A stretch of DNA of 64,000 nucleotides from Alteromonas_E sp965248545 (GCA_965248545.1 OZ252110.1:3968001-4032000); one strand, 5' to 3'. Positions 35,480-44,582 are shown, counted from the first letter of the stretch. Made by a program: numbers and translations. Notes: a model not told the origin generated them from the sequence alone.

Positions 35480-37582
35480 TTAGTTAAATGATTTACCCTG
35501 TTCGACCAACTGCTTCAACAGCGGCGCAGGTTTGAACCAGGCTTTGCCATAGTCACCAAGTTCATCGTGGTATTTCTGCATGGCATCTAAAACAGTCGCT
35601 AAACCGATCTCATCGGCATACTTCATTGGACCACCGCGATAAACTGGGAATCCATAACCGTAGACGTAGATGACATCGATATCGCTCGCTTTAGCGGCGA
35701 TTCCTTCTTCAAGGATCAACGCGCCTTCATTGATAAGCGGATAAATGCAACGCTCGATGATTTCTTGTTCACTGATTTCACGCTGCTGGATACCCAACCT
35801 TTCGGCTTCCTGTTTAGCGATCGCCATCACGCTCTCATCTGGGATTGGCGTGCGGTTGCCGGCTTCGTATAGATACGCCCCCTTCCCAACTTTCAAGCCT
35901 ACGCGGCCATCTTCGACAAGTTTGTCGGCTACCACGCAGTAGCTTGGGTCGTGCTCGATAAATGCCTTGCGCGACTGTCTGACAAAGTACCCGATATCGA
36001 GCCCAGCCATGTCTCCCATGGTGAATGGTCCCATTGGCAGTCCAAAGTCATAGATAACCTTGTCAACCTGCTGAGGCGTAGCACCTTCCAGCATTAAGCG
36101 GTTCGCTTCACGACCATAAGTTTCAATCATGCGATTGCCGACAAAACCAAAGCAAACACCAACCAACACCGCTACTTTGCGAATTTTCTTCGCCATTTGC
36201 ATACAGGTTTTGATTACATCAGGTGCTGTTTCAGCGGCTTTTACAACCTCAAGTAATTTCATCACATTAGCGGGTGAGAAGAAGTGCAAGCCAATAACGT
36301 CTTGTGGTCTTGAGGTTGCAGAGGCTATCTCATTGACGTCCAGCGTAGAGGTATTGGTCGCCAGTATTGCACCTTGTTTACAAACCTCGTCTAAACGACT
36401 AAAGACAGCTTTCTTGACGTCCATCTTTTCAAATACAGCTTCAATGACTAAATCGACGTCAGCTAGATCTTCATAGTCTGTGGTGCCGGTTAACAGTGAC
36501 ATGCGCTGCTCGACCGCTTCTTGCGTTAACTTGCCCTTTTTGGCGGTTCGCTCATAATTCCCACGAATGACAGACAGGCCTTTATCCAATGCCTCTTGTT
36601 TCATTTCCAACATGGTCACCGGGATGCCCGCGTTGGCGAAATTCATCGCTATGCCGCCGCCCATAGTGCCCGCGCCAATGACAGCTACTTTGCGAATATC
36701 TCTAACGGGTGTTTGTTTGTCATAGTCAGTGACGTGACCCGCTGCACGCTCGGCAAAGAAGAAGTGCTGTTGTGCGCGCGCTTGTGGAGTATTCATGCAC
36801 TCCATGAACAGTTCACCTTCGCGCTTAAGTCCCTGCTCAAATGGCAATTCAGTTGCTGCTTGTACCGCCTTGATACAATTGAATGGTGCGAAGAAACCAC
36901 GCGCCTGCTTAGCAATGCCCGCTGCAAACTGGTCGAAGATTGCCGAATCAAAACTATTAGAGTCTACTTCGATATCGCACGTTCTCGGCACTGCGGCACT
37001 TGGGTCTAATTGACTGATAAACTCAATCGTCGCGCTTTGTAGTTGCTCAGGTGCGTCAGTGATAACCGAAAAAACGCTGTTCAACTTAGTCACCGCTGTT
37101 GGTTTACCCGAAACCACCATTTCTAGTGCTTGAGCCACAGGGACCAAGCGAGGCAAACGCTGTGTGCCGCCCGCACCGGGAAGAATACCTAGGTTAACTT
37201 CAGGAAGACCGACTTTGTTGGCTTTGTGGGTAATGCGATAATGACAAGCCAATGCGAGCTCTAATCCGCCGCCGAACGCAGGTCCAGGGAGGACCGCAAT
37301 AACGGGCTTAGTCGATTGCTCCACAGCATGCAGAACTTTAGTCGATAAGTTCGGCTCAATGTCGCCGGTAGCGAATTCAGAGATGTCCGCACCACCGCTA
37401 AAAAAGCCAATGTCAGACGTAATGACAATGCACGATACAGCATCATCGGCTAGGGCTTTTTCAATGCCGTCGATGAGTCCAACACGGACAGCTTTACCCA
37501 ATGCGTTTACGGGAGGATTGTGCATCACCAAGGACGCGACAGATTGATTTACCGAATAGGCAACAGCGGCTGAGTCAGTCAT
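35480..37582 (-). CDS. Enoyl-CoA hydratase/3-hydroxyacyl-CoA dehydrogenase (FadJ-like)
   Basis: 700 aa bifunctional enzyme. The N-terminal crotonase domain (about 1-190) has FGGGLELALACHYRI and GLPEVNLGILPGAGGTQRL with the catalytic glutamates; the NAD-binding domain starts near 303 (VIGAGTMGGGIAMNFANAG), and two C-terminal helical domains follow (GFVGNRMI, VYGYGFPVYRGGPMKYAD). It hydrates enoyl-CoA and oxidises the 3-hydroxy product. It is first in the four-gene operon, with a FadR-like box 30 bp upstream of its ATG. Its length suits FadJ or peroxisomal-type enzymes. Confidence 0.95.
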   Translation of the reverse strand: MTDSAAVAYSVNQSVASLVMHNPPVNALGKAVRVGLIDGIEKALADDAVSCIVITSDIGFFSGGADISEFATGDIEPNLSTKVLHAVEQSTKPVIAVLPGPAFGGGLELALACHYRITHKANKVGLPEVNLGILPGAGGTQRLPRLVPVAQALEMVVSGKPTAVTKLNSVFSVITDAPEQLQSATIEFISQLDPSAAVPRTCDIEVDSNSFDSAIFDQFAAGIAKQARGFFAPFNCIKAVQAATELPFEQGLKREGELFMECMNTPQARAQQHFFFAERAAGHVTDYDKQTPVRDIRKVAVIGAGTMGGGIAMNFANAGIPVTMLEMKQEALDKGLSVIRGNYERTAKKGKLTQEAVEQRMSLLTGTTDYEDLADVDLVIEAVFEKMDVKKAVFSRLDEVCKQGAILATNTSTLDVNEIASATSRPQDVIGLHFFSPANVMKLLEVVKAAETAPDVIKTCMQMAKKIRKVAVLVGVCFGFVGNRMIETYGREANRLMLEGATPQQVDKVIYDFGLPMGPFTMGDMAGLDIGYFVRQSRKAFIEHDPSYCVVADKLVEDGRVGLKVGKGAYLYEAGNRTPIPDESVMAIAKQEAERLGIQQREISEQEIIERCIYPLINEGALILEEGIAAKASDIDVIYVYGYGFPVYRGGPMKYADEIGLATVLDAMQKYHDELGDYGKAWFKPAPLLKQLVEQGKSFN

Positions 37583-37611
37583 AGTTATCTCACCTTATAA
37601 TGATTAAGCCA

Positions 37612-37628
37612 GCATGGTATGACCTGTT
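37612..37628. promoter_or_regulatory. FadR-like binding site ahead of the beta-oxidation operon
   Basis: GCATGGTATGACCTGTT, matching the FadR core TGGT(A/C)NGACC; the E. coli fadB operator has TGGTACGACC. It starts 30 bp before the fadJ-like ATG, a position to block transcription when acyl-CoA is scarce. It shares the core with the box at 27938. Confidence 0.6.
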
Positions 37629-37800
37629 TCGCAATCAGTGAAGTTTATTGGTTTTATAATTCTGAATAAATTAAATCAATAACATTAACAATTCGTTTAC
37701 TTTCGCGGCCTAGGCGATAACAGGCCAAAATCAAGCGAAATGATTCATTTGACCCCCTTCCCTAGTTCTGATTTGGTAGCACTTTATTCAGGAGGCACGT

Positions 37801-38715
37801 ATGGAATTTCTGAGGACACCCGATCACCATTTTGAGCATTTACCGGAGTATGATTTCGCCCCGAATTACCTTGATGTTGACGACACCGAAGGTGGTTTGC
37901 TGCGGATGCATTACATCGACGAAGGGCCAAAAGATGGTGAGGTCATTTGGATGCAACACGGCGAACCGAGTTGGGCTTTTTTGTATCGAAAGATGATTAA
38001 ACCACTAGCAAATGCGGGCTACCGCGTTATTGTGCCAGACCTAATCGGCTTTGGTCGGTCCGACAAGCCAACACAGCGCAGTGATTACACTTATCAGCGT
38101 CATTTAGACTGGCTAACCTCGTTGTTGGACCAATTGCAACTCACTAATATAACACTAGTGTGTCAGGACTGGGGAGGCTTACTAGGCCTGCGTCTAGTCG
38201 GTGAACAGCCGGACCGGTTCGCGCGCGTGGTTGCTTCCAATACTATGCTACCAACCGGTGATCATCCGCCTGGCGACGCCTTTTTCAAATGGAAGGCCTT
38301 TTCACAAGACGTTGATGTTTTTCCTGCAGCAGGCATTATCAAAGGGGCCACGGTTATTCCATTCGGCGACGATGTTTACAAAGCCTATGACGCACCTTAC
38401 CCCGAGGAACGATACAAGGCTGGAGCACGAGAGTTCCCAGCCTTGGTACCGGTAACACCGGACAACCCAGCAAGTGAAGCCAACCGCAAAGCATGGCAAG
38501 GTCTATCGACATTCACTAAGCCGTTTCTGTGCGCTTTCAGTGACTCAGATCCGGTTACCGCAGGTGGCGACGCCATCATGCGCAAACTGATACCGGGCTG
38601 TGAAGGACAAGACCACACAACCATCGAACAAGGTGGACACTTTGTGCAGGAAGACCAAGGCGAACGGTTTGCCGACATAATTTTAACTTTTTTGCAGCGC
38701 AACCCGCTCAGCTAG
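37801..38715 (+). CDS. Haloalkane dehalogenase, subfamily I (DhlA/DhmA-like)
   Basis: 304 aa. It follows DhlA closely: HGEPSWAFLYRKM at 53-65, VIVPDLIGFGRSDKP, nucleophile Asp123 with halide-binding Trp124 in VCQDWGG, a second candidate halide Trp164 in the cap (FFKWKAF), an acid in FSDSDPVTAG (about 250) and catalytic His280 in GGHFVQE. It would cleave carbon-halogen bonds to alcohols in the cytoplasm. AGGAGG seven bases before the ATG is strong. It starts a two-gene operon with an SDR, divergent from the beta-oxidation operon. Natural substrates are unknown. Confidence 0.9.
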   Translation: MEFLRTPDHHFEHLPEYDFAPNYLDVDDTEGGLLRMHYIDEGPKDGEVIWMQHGEPSWAFLYRKMIKPLANAGYRVIVPDLIGFGRSDKPTQRSDYTYQRHLDWLTSLLDQLQLTNITLVCQDWGGLLGLRLVGEQPDRFARVVASNTMLPTGDHPPGDAFFKWKAFSQDVDVFPAAGIIKGATVIPFGDDVYKAYDAPYPEERYKAGAREFPALVPVTPDNPASEANRKAWQGLSTFTKPFLCAFSDSDPVTAGGDAIMRKLIPGCEGQDHTTIEQGGHFVQEDQGERFADIILTFLQRNPLS

Positions 38716-38734
38716 CACACATATGGAGAACACT

Positions 38735-39502
38735 ATGGATCCGTTACTTAATTTTGAAAACCACACCGTATTGATTACCGGTGCAGCGAGTGGTTTTGGA
38801 CGATTACTGGCGATTAGCCTTGCCGAACGCGGCGCAAACCTGGTGCTTGGCGACATCGACCACGACGGCTTACAGGAGACTGCCAACCTACTCTCATGTG
38901 GACCAGAGCGTGTCGCGTTTCAAGTCAATGATGTTGCCAGCGAAGAAGATTGCAAAGCGTTGGCTGCTTTGGCTCTAGAACGCTTTGGCACCCTCGACAT
39001 TGCCATTAACAATGCGGGAATAGCGCATTTGCCAGCTCCTATTCATGAGCTAACTGAAGCGGTCATGGACAAACAATTCGATGTGAACGTCAAAGGCGTC
39101 TTGTTTGGAATGAAGTATCAAGCAGTTGCAATGTTGAAACAAGGTAAAGGACACATCTTAAATGTGAGCTCTATGGCCGGTTTAGGCGGAGCCCCCAAGG
39201 GTGGCGCCTATGTCGCAGCCAAGCATGCCGTGTCAGGGCTAACTCGCACTGCTGCCATTGAATACGGTCGTAAGAATGTACGGGTTAATGCCATTTGTCC
39301 ATTTTATAGTCCAACAAACATTTTAAATGTTGATGGTTTTAATACTGACGAGGCACGAGCTCAAATGGCACAAGGTAGCCCAATGAAACGTTTGGGCGAC
39401 CCGCAAGAAATCGTCAATACCATGATGCTACTTATCTCTCCAGGAAACTCTTATATGAATGGCCAAACGATTGCCGTTGACGGTGGCGTTAGTGCGTGGT
39501 GA
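38735..39502 (+). CDS. Short-chain dehydrogenase/reductase
   Basis: 255 aa classical SDR: TGAASGFG (15-22) binds the nucleotide, NNAG at 92-95, catalytic Ser145/146, Tyr159 and Lys163 (Y-V-A-A-K). Asp40 after the second strand favours NAD. The frame opens at 38723, but GGAG six bases before ATG 38735 sets the start. It lies 19 bp after the dehalogenase gene and could oxidise the alcohol that enzyme releases, or act as a hydroxyacyl dehydrogenase. Confidence 0.9.
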   Translation: MDPLLNFENHTVLITGAASGFGRLLAISLAERGANLVLGDIDHDGLQETANLLSCGPERVAFQVNDVASEEDCKALAALALERFGTLDIAINNAGIAHLPAPIHELTEAVMDKQFDVNVKGVLFGMKYQAVAMLKQGKGHILNVSSMAGLGGAPKGGAYVAAKHAVSGLTRTAAIEYGRKNVRVNAICPFYSPTNILNVDGFNTDEARAQMAQGSPMKRLGDPQEIVNTMMLLISPGNSYMNGQTIAVDGGVSAW

Positions 39503-39606
39503 GACTCTCTTAATTATTCTGTCGTTTCAAATAGTTGCTTTGCGGTATAAAACGTAGCGATAAGTGGTGATTCACAACGTCCGATATTAGGGCTAAACTA
39601 TGTGGA

Positions 39607-39641
39607 AATAACCCAGCATCATTGCTGGGTTATTGTTTTTT
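39607..39641 (+). terminator. Terminator after the dehalogenase-SDR operon
   Basis: AATAACCCAGCA-TCAT-TGCTGGGTTATT, a 12-bp stem, followed by GTTTTTT. Confidence 0.92.
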
Positions 39642-39666
39642 CGTAGTATCCGAGAAAGGACAACAT

Positions 39667-40647
39667 GTGTTGTTGAAATTTAACCTCACATTCCGCATTG
39701 CACATTTTGCCGACAGACAAATGGGTAGATTACTCAGGTTGTCATTGTTAACGGCGTTGTTATTCTCTCACTCAGCTTCTGCGCAACCCTTGTACGACAA
39801 TCGAGCGCTTTGTTTATCCGATCCCGCAACCTGTTATCAGCAATCGACTCAAGGAACCGCCCGGTATTCGGTAGGCGCGCGAGAATGGTATCGCATTAAA
39901 ATGATGCAACTACTCGCGCTAATTGAAATGCAACGATTCACAGCACTCAAGCACGAACTCGAAGACGTCATTGTGCTAAGAAACCCGCCGATGGTGTTTA
40001 AAGCGACGGTTTATACCTACTATGCGAAAGTGCTCTTGTTGGAGAGCAATGAAGCTGAGGGCCGTCAGTATTTGCAGCAAGCGCTGACACTCGTGAGCGA
40101 GATTAATCATGTATTGCCCGATCCGTTTCGGAGCGCCGAAATTCTTAACCTGTACAGCTATGTACCAGAATTAAATTCCCATGCGGTAGCCTTTGCAGAA
40201 ACATTGATTCCTAACGTGACGCGCGTTAGTGATCCTATGGGTTTAGCAGAACTCTATACATCGCTAGGGCATACATTTAAGTACGCCAGTCAGCTTAAAA
40301 AATCACTGCATTATTACGAGCAAGCGCTGCGGACGTATGAAGACGTTGCGGATACAACACGCAAAGCATCTGCCTTCCATAATGTCGCCAGTGGGCATAA
40401 AAACCTCGGTGATTATCAACGTGCCGAACGTTTTTTAAAACGTTCTATCGCTGCATGGGGCACAAATAACGCAGTGTTGATCAGTAAAAATCACGCCCAG
40501 TTAGTCTTGGTAGAAACATACATTCTGCAAGGAAAAACATCCGAAGCTAAGGCACTACTGGGAAAATCGCATATCGATAATATGCCACACTACCAGCAGG
40601 CGTTGTTCGACCGTTTAAACCAAATACTAGATACCTCACAACATTAA
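39667..40647 (+). CDS. Secreted TPR-repeat protein
   Basis: 326 aa from the GTG at 39667, chosen for AAAGGA six bases upstream; ATG 39721 (MGRLLRLSLLTALLFSHSAS) is an alternative that begins exactly at the signal peptide. The frame open from 39622 runs through the terminator and is not credible. Two clear TPR units occur at about 210-285 (LHYYEQALRTYEDVA, YQRAERFLKRSIAAW), with less regular helical repeats before. Likely a periplasmic or anchored scaffold; partner unknown. Confidence 0.78.
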   Translation: MLLKFNLTFRIAHFADRQMGRLLRLSLLTALLFSHSASAQPLYDNRALCLSDPATCYQQSTQGTARYSVGAREWYRIKMMQLLALIEMQRFTALKHELEDVIVLRNPPMVFKATVYTYYAKVLLLESNEAEGRQYLQQALTLVSEINHVLPDPFRSAEILNLYSYVPELNSHAVAFAETLIPNVTRVSDPMGLAELYTSLGHTFKYASQLKKSLHYYEQALRTYEDVADTTRKASAFHNVASGHKNLGDYQRAERFLKRSIAAWGTNNAVLISKNHAQLVLVETYILQGKTSEAKALLGKSHIDNMPHYQQALFDRLNQILDTSQH

Positions 40648-40707
40648 ATTGTTCGTTTATTGGATACCCCGAAAAATATTAGTGAGACCGATTTTTGAAA
40701 CGCTTAC

Positions 40708-40731
40708 ATAGGTATTATTTTAAATACCTAT
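40708..40731. promoter_or_regulatory. Conserved inverted repeat upstream of DUF3718 copy 2
   Basis: ATAGGTATT-N6-AATACCTAT, 91 bp before the start codon, in the same place as in copy 1. The arms are kept (one pair longer) although the centre has changed. Confidence 0.5.
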
Positions 40732-40821
40732 GTATCACCCCAGTGATTTTTTTTTAACCAATCCTCAGCTTTAATTACTCACGTCGAAACGAAATGAATT
40801 AACTTACTGAGGAATTTAACC

Positions 40822-41217
40822 ATGTTGAAAATCGTTAAAACTTCTATCGCTATCGCTGCTACTTCTTTGTTGTTCACAGGTACTGCTCAAGCAGACGTCA
40901 ACGAAGCACTACAAAACATCTGCACCATCGTTAAGTCTGACGACAAAGGTGAATTGCGTAAGAAAATGAAGAAGGTTCGCTCTGACTACAACCTTAAGCT
41001 TCAAGATTACTACTCAGGTGTTTCATGTGGCGGTAACAGCCTTATCCGTACTGCGATGCTTAACAACGCGGTTGAAGCCGGTACATTGCTTGTGAAGAAA
41101 ATGCCAAAAAAGCATTTAGCGGCACCCGAGCAGGATGGCAAGACACTACAAGCTTGGGTCGCTGAGCAAGGCTTAGCTGACAACCCAGTTGCAGCTGCAC
41201 TTTCTGAGCGTATCTAA
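40822..41217 (+). CDS. DUF3718 secreted protein, copy 2
   Basis: 131 aa, signal peptide cleaved after AQA; mature protein identical to copy 1 (30976-31371) except for residue 129 (Glu instead of Gln). The signal peptide differs at residues 10, 14 and 17. Same TGAGGAA ribosome site and same 5' region. Either the duplication is recent or gene conversion keeps the copies alike. Confidence 0.9.
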   Translation: MLKIVKTSIAIAATSLLFTGTAQADVNEALQNICTIVKSDDKGELRKKMKKVRSDYNLKLQDYYSGVSCGGNSLIRTAMLNNAVEAGTLLVKKMPKKHLAAPEQDGKTLQAWVAEQGLADNPVAAALSERI

Positions 41218-41284
41218 TCCACAATTTCGGTAGCTTTGGCTACCACCATGTTTCAACATGGTACGAGTCTCGACGCTCGTGACA

Positions 41285-41318
41285 AAAACGGCTCCCTTTG
41301 GGAGCCGTTTTTTCTTTT
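41285..41318. terminator. Bidirectional terminator between DUF3718 copy 2 and the MDR gene
   Basis: AAAAACGGCTCCC-TTTG-GGAGCCGTTTTTTCTTTT: a strong GC stem with T-runs on both strands, serving the DUF3718 gene (plus) and the acyl-CoA dehydrogenase operon (minus). Confidence 0.92.
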
Positions 41319-41335
41319 CCAGATGATCAACAAAA

Positions 41336-42310
41336 CTAGGGTTTAAGCACCATTTTGCCGCGTACTTCTCGTCCCATGACCTTGTTTAGCGCACTTTTAG
41401 CTTCAGCCAGCGGTAACGCCTCATCAACAATGACCTTCACTTTACCTTGTATATACCAACCTAACAGTTCTTGCATATTAGCCGCGAAATCCTGCGGTTG
41501 ATGTTGTGTAAATGAACCCCAAAACACACCGACCACAGAATAGCCTTTTACTAACGAGAGATTGACTGGAAACTCGGGTATCTCACCACCAGCAAATCCA
41601 ATAACGAGTAAGCGTCCATTCCAGGCCATCGCACGGCTACACGCATGGAACGTGTCACCACCGACACACTCATAAACAACGTCAGCCCCTTTACCATCAG
41701 TTGCCTGCTTGATCGCCTCTTTGAGGTCCTGCTCGGTATAGTTAATCAACACATCGGCGCCATTCTCTTTGGCTGTTTGTAATTTTTCTGGTGTTGAGCA
41801 CACCGCAATAACTTTAGCTCCCATCTCTTTACCAATCTGAACCGCTGCCAATCCTGTTCCACCAGCAGCGCCAGTTACGACCAACGTTTCGCCGGGTTGA
41901 ATATTAGCGCGCTGTTTCAACGCATGGTGAGCGGTAGCATGCGCTGTGACCAATGCAGCGGCCTCTTCAGATGGAATGGCGTCGGGCAATGGCAAGATAT
42001 GCGTTGCGGGTACAGTTACTTGCTCGGCATAGCCACCAAGCATACACAAGGCAATCACGCGCTGCCCTTCAGCCCAACCTTTAACGCCCTCACCTATTGC
42101 TGATATGGTACCCGCCACCTCATTGCCCGGAACAAACGGACGTTCCGGTTTCATCTGATACAATCCTTGAACGAGCAAACCGTCCGGAAAGTTGACTCCC
42201 GCAGCCTCTACATTCACAACCACGTGACCTTTCTTTGGTGCAGCGTCTGGTATATCCGCATACTCTAGTGACTCAACCGGTCCAAACTCATTACATACTA
42301 TGGCTTTCAT
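41336..42310 (-). CDS. Zinc-independent MDR oxidoreductase, NADPH:quinone oxidoreductase-like
   Basis: 324 aa. GroES-like N-terminal half (VNFPDGLLVQG, PGNEVAGTI), then a Rossmann half with VTGAAGGTGLAAVQIGK. The structural and catalytic zinc cysteines of alcohol dehydrogenases are absent, which places it with quinone oxidoreductase/enoyl reductase MDRs. Last gene of the operon with an APH-like kinase and an acyl-CoA dehydrogenase, 12 bp downstream. It may reduce an enoyl or carbonyl intermediate. Confidence 0.9.
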   Translation of the reverse strand: MKAIVCNEFGPVESLEYADIPDAAPKKGHVVVNVEAAGVNFPDGLLVQGLYQMKPERPFVPGNEVAGTISAIGEGVKGWAEGQRVIALCMLGGYAEQVTVPATHILPLPDAIPSEEAAALVTAHATAHHALKQRANIQPGETLVVTGAAGGTGLAAVQIGKEMGAKVIAVCSTPEKLQTAKENGADVLINYTEQDLKEAIKQATDGKGADVVYECVGGDTFHACSRAMAWNGRLLVIGFAGGEIPEFPVNLSLVKGYSVVGVFWGSFTQHQPQDFAANMQELLGWYIQGKVKVIVDEALPLAEAKSALNKVMGREVRGKMVLKP

Positions 42311-42322
42311 ATTGATCCTTGA

Positions 42323-43351
42323 TTATTTGATAAGTGCTGCGGCATATGACGCTAACGGACGCATCATGGCTTCCAATGATGCAGCTTTGGCATTTGAGGC
42401 ATTCCCCATTTGCGCGCGTTTAACGACGCCTTGAACGATGGATGCTAAGCGAAAAAAACTAAAAGCTAGATAAAACGTCCAATTGTCAATACCGCTTAAT
42501 CCGCGTCGTTGGCAATAGGCCTCAATATAGGCCTGTTCTGATGGGATTCCTAAACCCGCTCGATCTAAGCCGCCCAAGCCTGGCGCATGCCCCATATCAC
42601 TCGGCAAGCGAAGTTGCATACATTGGTAAGCCAAATCGGCGAAGGGGTGACCGAGCGTCGATAACTCCCAATCAAGAACCGCTATAATTTCGGGTTTGTC
42701 GGGTGCAAACATCAGATTGTCGAGCCTAAAATCGCCGTGAACTAATGACACTTGGCCATCATCTTCAGGTAGCGCTTTTTCCAACCACACAATCAAATCT
42801 TCGATATCTTGCAGATGCTCAGTTTCAGCGGCACGATATTGCTGCGTCCAACGCGATAACTGACGAGCAAAATAATTTCCAGGTTTACCATAATCAGCTA
42901 AGCCCACCTGTTCGACATTGACGTTATGCAATGCCGCCATCACCCGGTTCATCTCATCATACATCTGACCACGCTCTGCGCCGCTCGAAATTTCCGGTAG
43001 AGCGCTCTTCCAAAAAATGCGGCCCTGCTTAAACTCCATTATATAAAACATGGTACCGAGCACATCGGTGTCGGTGCACAAATGGATCGCTTCTGGTACG
43101 GCTACATCCGTCTGCTGCAACGCACTAATTACCCGGAACTCTCGATCCACAGCGTGCGCAGATTTGAGCAATTTACCGGGAGGCTGCCGCCTTAATACAT
43201 ATTGACGTTTATCAGTTTTCACCTTGAACGTTGGGTTCGATTGGCCACCACTGAATTTTTCCACCGCAGTGACCTGGCCGATATCGATCCCGTTGTCGCC
43301 AAGATATTGGTTAAGCGTATCCAAGGGGACTAAGGGCTGTTGTTCACTCAT
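42323..43351 (-). CDS. APH-like phosphotransferase (ACAD10/11 or LvaA kinase type)
   Basis: 342 aa from ATG 43351 (GTAGGA upstream); the frame extends 12 codons further. Kinase features: glycine-rich FSGGQSNPTFKV, Lys in YVLRRQPPG, catalytic LVHGDFRLDNLMF and metal-binding VLDWELSTLGHP. It is the branch found in the N-terminal half of mammalian ACAD11 and in LvaA of Pseudomonas putida, where it phosphorylates 4-hydroxyacyl-CoA. Its gene follows an acyl-CoA dehydrogenase gene by 7 bp, which fits that role. Confidence 0.88.
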   Translation of the reverse strand: MSEQQPLVPLDTLNQYLGDNGIDIGQVTAVEKFSGGQSNPTFKVKTDKRQYVLRRQPPGKLLKSAHAVDREFRVISALQQTDVAVPEAIHLCTDTDVLGTMFYIMEFKQGRIFWKSALPEISSGAERGQMYDEMNRVMAALHNVNVEQVGLADYGKPGNYFARQLSRWTQQYRAAETEHLQDIEDLIVWLEKALPEDDGQVSLVHGDFRLDNLMFAPDKPEIIAVLDWELSTLGHPFADLAYQCMQLRLPSDMGHAPGLGGLDRAGLGIPSEQAYIEAYCQRRGLSGIDNWTFYLAFSFFRLASIVQGVVKRAQMGNASNAKAASLEAMMRPLASYAAALIK

Positions 43352-43358
43352 AGTTTTC

Positions 43359-44582
43359 CTACTTGCTGTTGGCTGCAGTTTCGGCAATAAGATTACGCCC
43401 TAACTGCATCATATGCACCTGATCTGGACCGTCTGCAAGACGAACTGTGCGCGCATAGGCATACGCTGCTGCGAGTGTTGTGTCTTGACTGGTACCCATT
43501 GCGCCGTGCATTTGGATCGCGTGGTCAATGACCTCGCACGCCATTTTAGGCGCCACGATTTTGATTGCCGCAATGATATTCTTGGCAACTTTGTTGCCGT
43601 ACTTATCCATTGCATCAGCCGCTTTTAAGGTTAACAGACGCGCTTGCTCGATATCACAATGCATTTGCGCAATTGTTTCTCTTACCGATTGTTGCTTACT
43701 CAACGGTTGGCCAAACGCGATTCTTTGTTCAACCCTAACACAGGCTTCATCCAAAGCGCGTTGGGCGACGCCAATCAGGCGCATACAGTGATGTATTCGG
43801 CCTGGGCCAAGGCGACCTTGGGCAATTTCAAACCCTTTGCCCTCGCCAACCAACAAGTTCTGCGCTGGCACTCGGACATTTTGAAACAGTACTTCGGCAT
43901 GCCCTACCGGCTCGTCATAATGCCCCATTGCTGCCATTGGTCTAATAATAGTCACGCCTGGGGTATCCATCGGCACCAAGATCTGGCTTTGCTGTTGATG
44001 CCTCGCAGCTTGCGGATCGGTTTTGCCCATCACCACCATGATCTTACAATTCTCGTTCATGGCGCCGCTGGTGTACCACTTTCTGCCGTTGATAACATAT
44101 TCGTCACCATCGCGCTCGATGCGCGTCTCGATATTTGTTGCATCAGACGAAGCAACAGCAGGCTCAGTCATTGCGAATGCTGAACGAATTTGCCCTTCCA
44201 GCAAAGGGATAAGCCATTCTTGCTTGTGTGCTTCGGAGCCATACTTAGCCAATACTTCCATATTGCCAGTATCGGGCGCACTACAGTTGAATATCTCCGC
44301 ACTGAAAGGCACGCGCCCCATAATTTCGCATAGCGGCGCATACTCTAAATTGGTCAATCCAGCACCGTATGGCTTGTATTCTTCGGGTAAAAACAAATTC
44401 CACAACCCTTCGTCACGCGCTTTTTGTTTCAACTGCTCCATCATTTCAGGTGTGCGCCAGCGATTCTCACTCGTTTCTACGGCTTCGATATACGCCTGTT
44501 CAATCGGGTATACATGCTCTTGCATAAAGGCTTCGAGTTTTGCCATTAATGCTTTGGTCTTTTCACTGTGATCAAAATTCAT
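43359..44582 (-). CDS. Acyl-CoA dehydrogenase (ACAD11/LvaC-like)
   Basis: 407 aa. FAD and substrate blocks: FAMTEPAVASSDATNIETRI, YVINGRKWYTSGAMNENCKI, GPGRIHHCMRLIGVAQRALD and IQMHGAMGTSQDTTLA with VRLADGPDQVHMMQLGRN at the end. In ACAD11/LvaC systems the dehydrogenase acts on a phosphorylated acyl-CoA and eliminates phosphate. It lies between the phosphatase and kinase genes. The choice of that subfamily rests on the kinase neighbour and general resemblance. Confidence 0.92.
   Translation of the reverse strand: MNFDHSEKTKALMAKLEAFMQEHVYPIEQAYIEAVETSENRWRTPEMMEQLKQKARDEGLWNLFLPEEYKPYGAGLTNLEYAPLCEIMGRVPFSAEIFNCSAPDTGNMEVLAKYGSEAHKQEWLIPLLEGQIRSAFAMTEPAVASSDATNIETRIERDGDEYVINGRKWYTSGAMNENCKIMVVMGKTDPQAARHQQQSQILVPMDTPGVTIIRPMAAMGHYDEPVGHAEVLFQNVRVPAQNLLVGEGKGFEIAQGRLGPGRIHHCMRLIGVAQRALDEACVRVEQRIAFGQPLSKQQSVRETIAQMHCDIEQARLLTLKAADAMDKYGNKVAKNIIAAIKIVAPKMACEVIDHAIQMHGAMGTSQDTTLAAAYAYARTVRLADGPDQVHMMQLGRNLIAETAANSK

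Larger units (their letters stand above)
40708..41262 (+). repeat. 555-bp direct repeat, copy 2 (contains a DUF3718 gene)
   Basis: Second copy of the unit at 30862-31416, the same length and in the same orientation. Differences are scattered single bases, mostly silent in the gene, plus changed central bases in the upstream inverted repeat. Confidence 0.95.

Noticed and set aside
37735..37760. Imperfect dyad CAA-N2-GAA-N6-TTC-N2-TTG upstream of the dehalogenase gene
   Set aside because: Too imperfect and matches no known regulator; position alone is not enough.
39622..39666. Upstream extension of the TPR protein gene
   Set aside because: It would start inside the terminator stem of the preceding operon and has no ribosome site.
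44023..44571. 182-codon plus-strand frame
   Set aside because: Antisense to the acyl-CoA dehydrogenase, whose motifs are unambiguous.
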